DNA of 29,126 bases from JAWODU01 sp046483125 (GCA_046483125.1 JAWODU010000117.1:1-29126); one strand, 5' to 3'; numbered from the stretch's first letter, positions 1 through 9,404 are shown. Numbers and translations: made by a program. The notes: generated by a model not told the origin, from the letters alone.

Positions 1-18
1 CGGTCTCTGGCGAGACCG
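1..18. repeat. Short perfect hairpin at window edge
   Basis: CGGTCTC at 1-7 and GAGACCG at 12-18 form a perfect 7-bp stem with a 4-base loop, followed by a G-run at 19-27. It lies beyond the methyltransferase stop. It could be one arm of a larger repeat cut by the window edge. The rest of 19-183 shows no convincing gene. Confidence 0.4.
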
Positions 19-183
19 CGGGGGGGGATCTACCGCTTTGACTGTCACCCGTAACATGGCTCCAGCAGAAACCGTGCAGATCCAGGGGGACGTCAGTAGC
101 GGCTAACGTGCGGACCATTGAGGACAATGACCGCAGGCAATTCGGAGGAAAGGGCGTCCCGCTTCAGCTATACAACCGACGCC

Positions 184-690
184 CTACACGAATGCAGGAC
201 TCCGAAAAAGCTTTCTGTGAGCAATTTTACGAGGGCCGGGAAAAGCAGCAGCGTCATGGAGCGCAACTTTTCCACCAGTAACTACCAGCGGCTGAAAGTC
301 GGCAAAATCACGAAAAACCCCGTCTTCACCATGATCTCCATCCAGCCATAGCAAGTTAATGGGATTGCTGAAACTCTTAATGAAGTTGTACGAGTAATCC
401 GTTATCATCCGAATGTTATCCAAGCCGGACTTAGCAATATTCTGACGTAAGATTTCCGCATTGTTCGGACCGGCGGGATGGCAATGGGGATCAACGGCAA
501 ATACGGTTCCCTGCCTGCCTTTTTTGAGCGCGTGAGCCAGAACCAGCGTGGACTTGCCTTGAAAAGAACCGATCTCAACAACGGTTGAGTTGCGGGGGAG
601 TTGTATGGCAAGACGGTACAGCAGGGCTAACTCTTGGTCCATTATGCCGCCTTTTGCGCCTCCGTACAGTACCTGAATTGATAAACTCAT
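184..690 (-). CDS. Class I SAM-dependent methyltransferase (Methyltransf_24-like)
   Basis: A 168-residue Rossmann-fold methyltransferase of the type found in polysaccharide clusters; the acceptor is unknown. The SAM-binding motif I is VVEIGSFQGKSTLVLA at about residues 37-52. The acidic strand end FAVDPH is near 64-69, and LLWLDGDHGEDGVFRDF (about 113-129) followed by GGKVALHDA (139-147) is typical of this family. The start at 690 is an ATG with no clear Shine-Dalgarno; Met17 (642) is an alternative. The protein ends abruptly at SPAFV, and relatives usually carry a further short strand. The same frame stays open for about 25 codons after the TAG, so a late nonsense mutation is possible but unproven. 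It is divergent from the sulfotransferase gene. Confidence 0.8.
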   Translation of the reverse strand: MSLSIQVLYGGAKGGIMDQELALLYRLAIQLPRNSTVVEIGSFQGKSTLVLAHALKKGRQGTVFAVDPHCHPAGPNNAEILRQNIAKSGLDNIRMITDYSYNFIKSFSNPINLLWLDGDHGEDGVFRDFADFQPLVVTGGKVALHDAAAFPGPRKIAHRKLFRSPAFV

Positions 691-1039
691 AACTGCATTT
701 TCTGGTTTCTACACTTCAGTTATGCACGCCCAAAGCGCACAATACAGGATGGAATATGTACACGCGGAAGGTGATGCCTCACCGCGGTACATTGACCGTT
801 AACTGCGTGTTAAAGTAGACTTACGTTTATCGCTTTGTTTGTCAGTCCTGAGCAATCATTGCCACCTATTACACTTACTGGAGGGCAGGGTATTGTCAAT
901 CAGAAATGGCGACGGAAGCGTATGACGGTCGGTTGTGGATTTTTAATGGCGCGCAAAGGAACGTTCTGGCATTATCGGAATGTTTACCGTCACGAGGCTG
1001 ATATTGTTGCCTGAGTGAAATAGGAGCATTCTGAGTATT
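691..1039. other. 349-base divergent intergenic region
   Basis: This region separates the minus-strand methyltransferase from the plus-strand sulfotransferase. I see no gene, repeat-family member or strong hairpin here. It should hold promoters for both genes, but only one weak match (792-821) is visible. AGGAG at 1022-1026 is the likely ribosome binding site for the sulfotransferase, 13 bases before its ATG, which is a long spacing. Confidence 0.5.
792..821 (+). promoter_or_regulatory. Weak sigma-70-like promoter candidate
   Basis: TTGACC at 792-797 and TAGACT at 816-821 are separated by 18 bases and point to the sulfotransferase gene. The distance to the start codon is over 200 bases, so the assignment is tentative. 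Confidence 0.22.
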
Positions 1040-1903
1040 ATGAATCTGCGTCCGGTAATAAATGCTTTAGTGCCAAAGTGCTTCCCCCTTTTCAGGCTCT
1101 TTGTTCTGCGGCCGTTATGGTGGTGGAAATGCTCAACTGAGCGGCGGCTCTCAGCCGGTCAACAGGTCAGCTTCAGCAAAAAGCCAAGCGTTCTGGTCTT
1201 CACGGTTCACAGGTCCGGTTCGACTTTCCTGGGTAGATTACTGCATACGCTGGTCAATCAATCTGATATGGTGATGGCAGATTTCGATACTTTTTTCGCC
1301 CTGCAGGAGATACCCGTGCGCGAAGGATTCAAAGATACGGATTTCATCAATCGTGTTTTTTCTCCGGAAGGCTATGTCTACGGCCCCTGCCGATCATTCA
1401 GGGACATACCGGACGTGGGCAGATACAGGAAGCTATTGCTTTTGAGGGACCCCAGAGACGCGCTTGTATCCAAATACTATTCTATAGCCTACAGCCATAT
1501 TCCGGTCAGTATGAATCTGCTCAGGCGGCGACGGAAAGCGTTGACGGAGACAGTCGATCAATTCGTACTGGAAGAAGCTGAAGAGTTGAGGCAGAAGTAT
1601 GCGGAGTATGCTGATAAAGTTCTGAAAGATAAAAAAACACTGTACTGCAGGTTTGAAGACATGATGAGCAAGCCGTCTGATTTTCTGGAGAGACTACAGG
1701 AGTTTATGGAGATACATTTGCCGAGGAGGGAGATTAAGAAACTTCTGGGTAAGCAGATGAAGCCTCCAGCAAAAGAAGACATTTATAGGCACCGGCGGTC
1801 CGGAAAAACGGGAGGTTACCGAGCAAAACTTACGCCTGCGACGATATCGCAGTTAAATCACATATTTGGAAATCTTCTAGAGACTTTCGGCTACTCGGCA
1901 TAA
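1040..1903 (+). CDS. PAPS-dependent sulfotransferase
   Basis: A 287-residue cytosolic-type sulfotransferase, expected to move sulfate from 3'-phosphoadenylyl sulfate (PAPS) to a hydroxyl of a glycan or small molecule; the acceptor cannot be read from sequence. The 5'-phosphosulfate loop is TVHRSGSTFL (residues 55-64). The 3'-phosphate motif is RDPRDALVSKYYS (136-148). The C-terminal RRSGKTGGYRAKL (252-264) matches the region that closes over PAPS. Length fits the family. The first ~45 residues, with a Trp/Leu-rich patch at 20-29, are not part of the core fold and may touch the membrane. The gene sits among glycosyltransferases, and the PAPS-making genes cysC and sat are about 26 kb downstream in this window, so donor supply and use are linked. 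Confidence 0.88.
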   Translation: MNLRPVINALVPKCFPLFRLFVLRPLWWWKCSTERRLSAGQQVSFSKKPSVLVFTVHRSGSTFLGRLLHTLVNQSDMVMADFDTFFALQEIPVREGFKDTDFINRVFSPEGYVYGPCRSFRDIPDVGRYRKLLLLRDPRDALVSKYYSIAYSHIPVSMNLLRRRRKALTETVDQFVLEEAEELRQKYAEYADKVLKDKKTLYCRFEDMMSKPSDFLERLQEFMEIHLPRREIKKLLGKQMKPPAKEDIYRHRRSGKTGGYRAKLTPATISQLNHIFGNLLETFGYSA

Positions 1904-1974
1904 ATTTCCGTTAAAAACATGAAACACGACCTGATTCCCGACGTAATTCCGGTTTAAAGAGATATCGAATGCGC

Positions 1975-3696
1975 TTACCTTCGATTCAAGATAGCCGGAT
2001 TGGGGCCGATAATTTCATATAGGCCGATCTGTTGGCCCTGCATGACCGGCTTCAGGTACATCCATCCTTCGGCGAAAGGTTCTTCTTGGGGTTTGCGGGA
2101 GACACGCCGTTTTATGAATATCCGCCTCTTATCTTGTGTTATGGCTTTCAGCACGGCCCGCGGTGAAACATGTCCGGCATAAGTCCAGAGATTGTGCATG
2201 TTGTAAATAAGAGGTCTTCGATCCTTGAGTAGTGCTTCCATTCTGCCCTTATAACAGTAACCAGCCCATTGGTTGCCGAAGAGCAGTGCGGCGTAAACGT
2301 TGTCACCGGATTGCGGGTTGGCCGCGACAATGGCAGTGGGCAATTCGGCGACAATCGCATCCGCTCTCTTGTTCTCTTGTCGTTTCCGGGTTCGATAGCG
2401 GATTTCCAGTGTGAACTTTACGCATAGCACGCTCAAAGCAACGGCCGTGATTACAACAGTCAATCTGAGGCGTTTTTCATACAGTCGTTTTCCAAGCGCC
2501 CATGAAGGCGAATGTTGTACTGCATGAAGCACAATACAGAGAAGGACCGGCAGGAGAGCCATAGACGGTATCAGGTAGCGTGCCGATAGAGGGTGCCTCA
2601 TGACTATAGCCGCCTGGAGTGCCAGTACGACAATCAGAAGCAAGGTCTGACGGTTCTGTACTCTGTCAGTTGCCGATGTTGTTCCTGTCGTGCGGGAGTT
2701 TTTGCCGCGGCGTCCGGCGAACAGATGCAACAGCACCAGGGCGCACAGGACAGCGGCCAATATGGTAAATACGGGAGCATTCAGGATTACTGAAGCCATC
2801 TTACCGGCCAGCGTTGATAATGACGGAAAGCCGCGCTCGCCACTGCCGCGAGTGCCGCTGTTCATTATAAGCCCCGAGTACCAGTGTTTCATTTTTGCCA
2901 GCTTTGGAAGGAGAAGAATGAAGAGAGCGGAGCAGGTGATTGCGGTCGCACAGAAACAGCATGACTTACGCCATAGCCGCCTTGGGAAAAAAACAAGTAG
3001 AACTAAAGGGGCGGCAGTGATTTTAAGCATTAATGATAACCCGATCAAAACGCCGAGGAGAGGCGGTCCCGCCACGCTTGTCCACTGCCGATTGTACGTC
3101 TGGCAGTATTCCGAAACAAGGACCGCTCCCATGCCCAGTATCAGCGCCAGCAGAAGCGGTTCGGGTTTGACATCGTAGAGCGCCAGGTACGTTTCAAAGA
3201 AGCACAGGGGAAGCGCCTGCGTCATTAACGCTTCCGGTACTGTTCGGCCGGCACGATGAACTGACCGGTAAAAAACAACGGACGCAAGAGCAACCAATAT
3301 AAGGATCGTGACGTTAAGTCCGTTTAGATAAAACTCCGGGTGAAGAATAAGCGCGTTCTGAATTGTTGATTCACGAAACGGGCTTAGAAGCCTGATAGCG
3401 GGTACCGCGAGCCAACCAAGCACATGCAATGTAGTGCCGGGATGGTCAATGTGATCAATCGGGTACCCCGTTAACAGGTTCAATATGTTAAACAGATAGG
3501 CATAGCTTGGATCACAGTTCTGATAATATGCCCCGGCAACGAGCTTCATCGCCAGACCGGCTAATACGTACACCACGCCGACCAGGATCGCGTACCTGAG
3601 TTTTAACGAACCCGCGGGCGTCGGATGCGCGCGATCTTGCGAAGCGGTATTTGCCGCCGCCTGCTTCTTACGACGCTTCTTTGATGATTTCGACAT
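1975..3696 (-). CDS. Multi-pass membrane glycosyltransferase-like protein (GT-C fold)
   Basis: A 573-residue integral membrane protein with a highly basic cytoplasmic N-terminus (KSSKKRRKKQ) and about ten hydrophobic segments. After the first membrane span come CDPSYAYLF (about 61-69) and DHIDHPGT (81-88). An acidic residue in the first periplasmic loop followed by an H-P-G-T turn is typical of GT-C enzymes (GT39/GT83-like) that use polyprenyl-phosphate sugars. The start at 3696 is chosen because a GGGAG sequence lies 9 bases upstream; the frame is open further up to 3783, but that part overlaps the preceding methyltransferase and looks non-coding. The gene overlaps the upstream gene by 29 bases, so it is the third gene of a translationally coupled operon. 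Donor and acceptor are unknown. Confidence 0.75.
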   Translation of the reverse strand: MSKSSKKRRKKQAAANTASQDRAHPTPAGSLKLRYAILVGVVYVLAGLAMKLVAGAYYQNCDPSYAYLFNILNLLTGYPIDHIDHPGTTLHVLGWLAVPAIRLLSPFRESTIQNALILHPEFYLNGLNVTILILVALASVVFYRSVHRAGRTVPEALMTQALPLCFFETYLALYDVKPEPLLLALILGMGAVLVSEYCQTYNRQWTSVAGPPLLGVLIGLSLMLKITAAPLVLLVFFPRRLWRKSCCFCATAITCSALFILLLPKLAKMKHWYSGLIMNSGTRGSGERGFPSLSTLAGKMASVILNAPVFTILAAVLCALVLLHLFAGRRGKNSRTTGTTSATDRVQNRQTLLLIVVLALQAAIVMRHPLSARYLIPSMALLPVLLCIVLHAVQHSPSWALGKRLYEKRLRLTVVITAVALSVLCVKFTLEIRYRTRKRQENKRADAIVAELPTAIVAANPQSGDNVYAALLFGNQWAGYCYKGRMEALLKDRRPLIYNMHNLWTYAGHVSPRAVLKAITQDKRRIFIKRRVSRKPQEEPFAEGWMYLKPVMQGQQIGLYEIIGPNPAILNRR

Positions 3697-4411
3697 TACA
3701 GAAACTCCCGAAATTCTCACTGATTGACAGAAGAAGACGCTCCAGGCGGCATACGGGGCGGTAGGCGCAGGCGGGCAGGGCATTCCATCGGCGCAGTCCG
3801 CCGCACAGCCAGTAGCGAAGCGGCGTATGGGTCTGGTAACTGATGAGTTTCAAGCGGGGAAAGTTCTCCTCGAAAACCGGCAAGTCGCGCTTGAATACTA
3901 TCCATGCGAGCGCTCCGTTGGCGCCAGGCGAAGAACCGGACGATGTCAGAGCCCACGTCCTGGCGGCCGTGTTGTACGGTTCATGGTGAAGATATCTTAG
4001 GACTGGGCGGCTGATGATGCCGTTATGTTGATCGATCATAAGCGTTCGCCCGTTCGGAATGAGAACCCGGTCGGCTTCGTGCAGGAAGCGGGACACGTCC
4101 GTCAGGTGATGAAACACGTTAGTCATACCTATAAAACTCACTGATTTATTGTCGAAGGGCATGGCCGCTGCGTCGACGACACGATCCACACCCTGGTAAT
4201 CGAGTATATCTGTTGTGATCAGATTCGGAACAATTTCCTTAGCGAATCCAGCGCCGGAGCCGAGTTCCACCAGCAGGCCTTTTGGGGGACATTTCGAGAT
4301 CATTTCAAGGTAGTACCCGTAAAATTCCCTGTAAAGCATCGTGAGGGCCGGCTTCGAGCGGATGGTATTGCGAATCTCGCTTTCGTGGGTGAAAACATCA
4401 GTGGCGGACAT
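3668..4411 (-). CDS. Class I SAM-dependent methyltransferase (Methyltransf_11-like)
   Basis: A 247-residue methyltransferase. Motif I is VELGSGAGFAKEI (about 47-59), followed by ITTDILDY for the acidic strand. DAAAMPFDNKSVSFIGMTNVFHH is the usual motif II/III region, and the DRVLIPNGRTLMID strand follows. The ATG at 4411 is preferred over the adjacent GTG at 4414 because GGAG at 4418-4421 is 6 bases from the ATG. The start lies inside the end of the GT2 gene and the stop lies inside the next gene, so the three are coupled. The role is probably methylation of a sugar or lipid-linked intermediate handled by the flanking glycosyltransferases. The C-terminal ~80 residues do not match the core fold and may bind the acceptor. 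Confidence 0.82.
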   Translation of the reverse strand: MSATDVFTHESEIRNTIRSKPALTMLYREFYGYYLEMISKCPPKGLLVELGSGAGFAKEIVPNLITTDILDYQGVDRVVDAAAMPFDNKSVSFIGMTNVFHHLTDVSRFLHEADRVLIPNGRTLMIDQHNGIISRPVLRYLHHEPYNTAARTWALTSSGSSPGANGALAWIVFKRDLPVFEENFPRLKLISYQTHTPLRYWLCGGLRRWNALPACAYRPVCRLERLLLSISENFGSFCNVEIIKEAS

Positions 4412-5723
4412 CACCGGCTCCGATCTTGAGCTTTATGAATCCGATCAGCACCATCTTGAACAGCATGTATCCGTGACGGAATCGTGATATGTTGGTGGTA
4501 CCATATTCTCTGTCCATATATCGAATGGGTACATCAACTATTCCGAGTCCGGTGCTTGCCGTAAAAAACAGAAGCTCGAAGTCACCGAATGGATCGAAAT
4601 CCCCGAAATCTTCCCTCCACTTACAGAGACGTCGATAATCGTCCCGACGAATAAGCTTTGTGCCGCACAGGGAATCCGTAATCCGCTGTCCCATTATCCA
4701 GCTCAGTAACCGGGCAAAAAACACATTCCCGATCTTGTTAAGTGTTCGCATTGCCTGTCCCTGCATAGGATAAAGCAGGCGGGATCCGTTGATGAAGTCA
4801 GCTTTCCCGGTGCGATAAGCGTTGTAAAAATATGGCAGTTTTTCCGGCGGCATCGTAAGGTCAGCGTCGAGAACAGCCAGTAAATCTTTCGACGCGGCAG
4901 CAAACCCGGCACGGACAGCGTTACACTTGCCTTTACCGTCCTGATGGAGGCATTTGATGTTAAATCTGTTCCTGTATTCGTTAGATACCCGCTCTATCTC
5001 CTGCCAAGTGTTATCCGTAGAGTGTCCTTCCACAAATATGATCTCAAGTTCACAATTAAGGTCGGGAATCCGTTTAACCGCGTTTTCGATATTACCTGCT
5101 TCGTTCCGTGCAGGGATCACAACAGACAGGGAGGGTGGTTCCCGGTCGGGTTTGACCGGGCGCATGACGACCACATTGGCGAAGCTGAGCCAGCGCAGGA
5201 GAGGGACGGCTGTAAGGAAGCGGTTGAGCAGTGTTCCAAGACCCAGAAAGCGGACTGGGGAAAAGGCCGCATTTCTTAAGCGTACAACCTCATAACCCGA
5301 AATCTTGGCGATACTGCTTAAGTCAGCCTTTGTCAGAAACGTTGTCGGCATTTCCCCTTTTCGGATTCCGAGGGCGTTGGCAAGTCGTACCAGAAACCTG
5401 AGGTAAGGGTTAAAAATTACGGCGACAACACGTGATTGTCGCTGTATAAAAGGAAAAAGCGACAGCAGGAGCGCCTGTATATCGTGGTGGTGATTCAGGT
5501 TCCCGTTCAGCAGGATAGCGATTTTTTCACCGCTTACGGGGCAAACGTCCGATTGCAGACTGTCAGACCGGAGAAGACTCTTGTTTTTACACTCAATAAG
5601 GCGCAGAAGAATGCCGTCATCAAATTCCAGCGGGTCCACTTGGTAAGTCCGATCACAGTAGCGAGTGATCCGGGATATTTCCCAAGCGAGCAGTTGCTTG
5701 AAAAAAATCGACATTTGCTTCAT
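4398..5723 (-). CDS. GT2 glycosyltransferase fused to a degenerate methyltransferase-like N-terminus
   Basis: The C-terminal ~240 residues form a GT-A family 2 glycosyltransferase of the polyprenyl-phosphate-sugar synthase kind. It has LSVVIPARNEAGNIENAV, EIIFVEGHSTDNTW, a GKGKCNAVRAGF motif, the DXD site VLDADLTM, and a hydrophobic tail. The N-terminal ~190 residues resemble the second half of a class I methyltransferase (a DI..LL..LFPFI helix followed by a strand and a G-Y-E-V-V strand). This half occurs fused to GT2 domains in other bacteria. The glycine-rich SAM motif is absent, so methyl transfer is unlikely. The frame is open to a GTG at 5834, but the extra 37 residues look non-coding and neither start has a good ribosome site; Met at 5723 or 5714 is preferred. 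First gene of the minus-strand operon. Confidence 0.8.
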   Translation of the reverse strand: MKQMSIFFKQLLAWEISRITRYCDRTYQVDPLEFDDGILLRLIECKNKSLLRSDSLQSDVCPVSGEKIAILLNGNLNHHHDIQALLLSLFPFIQRQSRVVAVIFNPYLRFLVRLANALGIRKGEMPTTFLTKADLSSIAKISGYEVVRLRNAAFSPVRFLGLGTLLNRFLTAVPLLRWLSFANVVVMRPVKPDREPPSLSVVIPARNEAGNIENAVKRIPDLNCELEIIFVEGHSTDNTWQEIERVSNEYRNRFNIKCLHQDGKGKCNAVRAGFAAASKDLLAVLDADLTMPPEKLPYFYNAYRTGKADFINGSRLLYPMQGQAMRTLNKIGNVFFARLLSWIMGQRITDSLCGTKLIRRDDYRRLCKWREDFGDFDPFGDFELLFFTASTGLGIVDVPIRYMDREYGTTNISRFRHGYMLFKMVLIGFIKLKIGAGDVRH

Positions 5724-5906
5724 TGTCCATGTGTGTATCGGATAGGAGCTGTTAGAACAAGGCAAAAGTGCGTTCGTAACCTTACAGCGGAAAAGGGGAT
5801 AACTGTTATTCCATTTGCCGGTATGGGCAGGCACGAAGCAAAAGATAGCTAAGCTCGGGTTTCCATGCCTCGTTTACGGCGGGTCGTCACCCTGGCTGGA
5901 GGAACA

Positions 5907-8408
5907 ATGGCACAGCACTGGACAAAACTAGTTTTGGTTTCCGCAATATTCGTGGCGACGATTGCGTTCTTTCATGTAGCTCTTTCCTCGAACGACGTGC
6001 TGTTTACAACAGACAGCAATTACGGCTCTATAGTTGCACGCAGTCACAGTGTACCGGAGGGTTTTACAGGATCGTGGATGTCGCGCAAAGTTCTGGGTAA
6101 TGCGGGTGTCAGGCAGGCCAGCATGTCTTCTCTTCTGTTGTGGATTTTGCCTCCGGCTGTCTATAACGACTGGATTTACGGGATCTACCTTGCAATAGCT
6201 TCCTTGTTCCTTTGTCTCTTTCTTCGGCGGAGAGGTCTGGGGTGGGGGGCCTGTGCGCTTGCCTTCCTTTCGGCTTTCTGGATCGGGACAAATCTTACGA
6301 TCTGCTATGCGGGACATATCGGCAAATTCAGCGTGCTGGCGTTCGGTATGGCCGCTTTGTATCTGTTAGACAGGGCCCTGCGAAGCGCGAGATGGGAGTG
6401 GAGTGTGCTTGCGGGCGGCGCCCTGGGGCTGATGTTCTGTGAACAGCAGGACGTCGCTCTGTTTCTGGGAATGTTTCTCGGTGCTTTTGCGATTTATACG
6501 GCATGGCGAACAGTTGGCCTGGATATTCAAAAACTGGCCGTTGTGTTTGTCCCGATGGTCATTACGGCGGCTGTTGTGGCGGGACCGGTTCTGGCGAGCC
6601 AGTACGGAAGGAGGGTAAAGGGTGCGGCGTCTGTCGAGCGCACGATAAAGAGCCCAGAGCAGAAGTGGGATTTCTGCACACAGTGGAGCGTTCCCCCGGA
6701 TGAAATGCTGGATTTTGTAGCGCCCGGTTACTACGGGTGGCGATCACATGATCCTGAAGGGCCTTACTGGGGAAGGACCGGCCGGTCCGCTGGTTACGAG
6801 GACACGGGGAGAGGTCACCGCAACTTTCGACTGGAGAGTATTTATACAGGCGCTGTTCCAGTGGTGCTGGCCCTGTTCGCGCTGTATTTTGTATTGTTTC
6901 TACGAAGAGGGCATCAGCGCGAAGAGAACGGCGAGGATGCTTCTTGCCTTCCTGCGGAATGGCGAGGCGACGTGATTTTCTGGTCAGTGGCGGCTGTGCT
7001 CGCGCTTCTTCTGTCGTTCGGAAAGTATTTTCCGCTCTACAGGCTCTTCTGGCATTTGCCCGTGGTTTCTTCAATAAGAAACCCGAATAAGTTTCTCCAC
7101 GTCTTTCAGCTAGCCGTGGCAATACTTGCGGCTTACGGGCTGGATATTGCGCTCAGGTCGAGGAAAACGGCCGGCAGTTACAGAAAACCCGTTGCAGTCT
7201 TTGTGACTGTGTTTGCCCTTTTGGGGCTTGGCCTGTTGACATGGGCGGGAATCCTGAGTGCGGCCAGGGGGTTTTACACCGGTCAGTTTGCCGAAAACGG
7301 GTGGGGGAATGCGGCGCCGGTAATAGTCGGTAATATGATCCGGGCATCTCTTCACGGCGGAGTGCTGACTGTGGCGGGAGCGGCTTTGGTCGCAGGGTTG
7401 GGCTTGATGAAGATCTCCGGTGGAAACAACGTACGCCGCGTTCTGGCGTGGGTTGCCGTTGCAGTAATATTCGCGGACGGTCTGGTTTTGTCACAGCATT
7501 ATATCAAGTCCGTCTCGAAGGATGATCTTGTGGCGGAGAATGAAGTGACACGGTTCCTGGAGGAAAATCTTGGCCAAAGCAGGGTCATGCTCCTGGTTCA
7601 GTCGGGATTTTACAATAACTGGCTTACGACGCTTTTTCCGGCGCATGACATTGCCTTTTTCAATATCGCCCAGGCCAGGAATATACCCCCTGAGCACCGG
7701 GAGTTTCTGCAGACGGTCGGCCGGAACCCTCCGCATTTGTGGCAGTTATCTTCAATAAAGTACCTGATAGGTCCGGCACAGATATGGAAAAAGATGCGGA
7801 GCGATAAATATTACTCGCAGTTTACAGCCGATCTGGAGCCAGTCTGGTGGTTCGGCGTTTACAGGCGGGGAGAGAGCGGAATTGGAGTGGAGAAACAGCC
7901 GGCGGGCATGGGACAGCACGTGGTCCTGGAATACAAAAAGGCCGTCCCGCGATGTGTCGCCGCGGGGAAATGGACAGTCGTGCCGGAGGAACAGATGTGT
8001 CGGATAATGGCCGGTGATTCGTTCGAGCCGGCAAAACAGGCATTGATCGCGCCATCAAGTGCGAAAGACCTGCCCGTACGCGCGAGCAGTAACGGAAGTC
8101 CGGGAGAGACTCGAATTGTTAAATCGGACCTCAAAAAGCTGATTTGCGATGTTTCCGCAGGCAATCCGTGTATCGTTTACTTCAGCCAGCAATATGATCC
8201 TGACTGGAAGGCAATCGTGGATGGTGAGGAAAGCCCTGTGCTGAGATGCAATTATCTCGGTATGGGTGTTCACGTTCCGGCGGGAGATCACAAAGTGACA
8301 TTCAAATACACCCCGGAAGCCAGGGGTTTGTGGATCCAGGCCGCAGGTATATTATTATGCCTTGGAGCGTTTTGCGGATTGTGTGTTCGCCGGAGGCGCT
8401 ATGCTTGA
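5907..8408 (+). CDS. YfhO-family multi-pass membrane protein
   Basis: An 833-residue integral membrane protein of the YfhO/GT-C superfamily, which is linked to glycosylation of cell-surface polymers in Firmicutes; its function here is inferred only. It has an N-terminal span, then a loop with TTDSNYGSIVARS, then about ten further spans. SSIRNPNKFLHVFQLAVAI is the conserved R-x-P-x-K segment. A soluble C-terminal domain contains the family-typical YFSQQYDPDWKAIVDG and HVPAGDHKVTFKYTP, and a last membrane helix follows with a basic tail. The ATG at 5907 is chosen because GGAGG lies 7 bases upstream; an ATG at 5865 has no such site. Divergent from the GT2 fusion gene and convergent with the next GT2 gene, with 21 bases between stops. 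Confidence 0.82.
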   Translation: MAQHWTKLVLVSAIFVATIAFFHVALSSNDVLFTTDSNYGSIVARSHSVPEGFTGSWMSRKVLGNAGVRQASMSSLLLWILPPAVYNDWIYGIYLAIASLFLCLFLRRRGLGWGACALAFLSAFWIGTNLTICYAGHIGKFSVLAFGMAALYLLDRALRSARWEWSVLAGGALGLMFCEQQDVALFLGMFLGAFAIYTAWRTVGLDIQKLAVVFVPMVITAAVVAGPVLASQYGRRVKGAASVERTIKSPEQKWDFCTQWSVPPDEMLDFVAPGYYGWRSHDPEGPYWGRTGRSAGYEDTGRGHRNFRLESIYTGAVPVVLALFALYFVLFLRRGHQREENGEDASCLPAEWRGDVIFWSVAAVLALLLSFGKYFPLYRLFWHLPVVSSIRNPNKFLHVFQLAVAILAAYGLDIALRSRKTAGSYRKPVAVFVTVFALLGLGLLTWAGILSAARGFYTGQFAENGWGNAAPVIVGNMIRASLHGGVLTVAGAALVAGLGLMKISGGNNVRRVLAWVAVAVIFADGLVLSQHYIKSVSKDDLVAENEVTRFLEENLGQSRVMLLVQSGFYNNWLTTLFPAHDIAFFNIAQARNIPPEHREFLQTVGRNPPHLWQLSSIKYLIGPAQIWKKMRSDKYYSQFTADLEPVWWFGVYRRGESGIGVEKQPAGMGQHVVLEYKKAVPRCVAAGKWTVVPEEQMCRIMAGDSFEPAKQALIAPSSAKDLPVRASSNGSPGETRIVKSDLKKLICDVSAGNPCIVYFSQQYDPDWKAIVDGEESPVLRCNYLGMGVHVPAGDHKVTFKYTPEARGLWIQAAGILLCLGAFCGLCVRRRRYA

Positions 8409-8429
8409 AAACGTTTGGTGGCTGACAGC

Positions 8430-9404
8430 CTATTGCTTTGAAACAATTCCCCGCATATATCCCCAACCATAGGCAATATGCGCGGCGGGAAAGAGAAGGG
8501 GCACGATGAGCAGTTCTCCCGAGGACTTCACGGTTTTGACAGTTTCGATCAGGGCGCAGGCGGCGTAGAGGGCGAGGGGCAGGAGCGAGAGTATCTTTAT
8601 CGGGACAGGGACGGGGGTGAAGAAAAGGATGACTTCCGCTGTCAGATAGATCAGGAAAAGCGACGGAAAGGCTTGCCAAAGGTAGGTTATTCCGCTTCTG
8701 GCCCTTGCCAGGCGTCCCTTGAACAGGCCGTATTCGTAGAACTGTTTCATGAACGGAAACGGCGCCTTCCTCCGGTGGTGATATACGACTACATCCGGGA
8801 CATAAACAATGCTTTTTCCTTTTGCTCTTATTTCTGCGCAGTAAGTCATATCTTCGCCGGTATCCAGATCTTCACGAAACAATACACCTTCCCGCCTGAT
8901 TATCATGTTGCACGTAGGCATTTCATTCACGGTCTGCCGGGTTGACGGTACGTGCCGTATCCAGCCTTTGCCGAAACCCAAAGGGCTTTCCATTACCCGT
9001 CCGGACACGCGTCGCGAAAGACTGTCTTCCGGCGGTGTGAGGTTTGGGCCTGCCACCGCCCCGATATTCGAGTCAGAATTGAGGATCTTCAAGGCCTTGT
9101 CCAACCAGTCGGGCTGCGGGTATGCATCGGAGTCAATCAGGGCGAAGATTTCAGCTTCGCTTTTCCGAAGGGCAACGTTTCGCTTGCGTGAGGGATTGCC
9201 TGGGCCTGTAGGCTCAATATGAAAAGGCAGAGAGAGGTTAAGGTCGTTTATTTTCTTCTGCCATTCCCGGCCCGGTTGAGAGTCGGGCAGGACCCAGGCT
9301 TCGTACGGTCCGCCGTCAAGCTTATCGCAGTGGATGAGACACTCAAGAACCATGGGGTTCCATGAAGTGCACGGGATCACGATTATAACGTCGTTCTTAC
9401 TCAT
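8430..9404 (-). CDS. GT2 glycosyltransferase with C-terminal membrane helices
   Basis: A GT-A family 2 enzyme of about 324 residues. VIIVIPCTSWNPMVLECL opens the nucleotide-binding fold. ALIDSDAYPQPDWLDKAL carries the DXD-like metal site, and GEDMTYCAEIRAKG is the acceptor-side E-D motif. KAPFPFMKQFYEYGLFKGR precedes three hydrophobic segments, placing the enzyme at the cytoplasmic membrane. ATG 9404 is used; the frame is also open to a GTG at 9425 that overlaps the stop codon of the upstream GT4 gene. Neither start has a clean ribosome site, although AGGA from the repeat at the end of the GT4 gene is close to the GTG. It is coupled to GT4, so both probably act on the same glycan. Confidence 0.85.
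   Translation of the reverse strand: MSKNDVIIVIPCTSWNPMVLECLIHCDKLDGGPYEAWVLPDSQPGREWQKKINDLNLSLPFHIEPTGPGNPSRKRNVALRKSEAEIFALIDSDAYPQPDWLDKALKILNSDSNIGAVAGPNLTPPEDSLSRRVSGRVMESPLGFGKGWIRHVPSTRQTVNEMPTCNMIIRREGVLFREDLDTGEDMTYCAEIRAKGKSIVYVPDVVVYHHRRKAPFPFMKQFYEYGLFKGRLARARSGITYLWQAFPSLFLIYLTAEVILFFTPVPVPIKILSLLPLALYAACALIETVKTVKSSGELLIVPLLFPAAHIAYGWGYMRGIVSKQ

Noticed and set aside
118..351. 77-codon plus-strand frame opposite the first methyltransferase
   Set aside because: It lies antisense to a gene with clear motifs and has no recognisable domain.
3697..3783. N-terminal extension of the GT-C-like protein
   Set aside because: The internal ATG at 3696 has a good ribosome site, and the extension lies inside the upstream methyltransferase gene.
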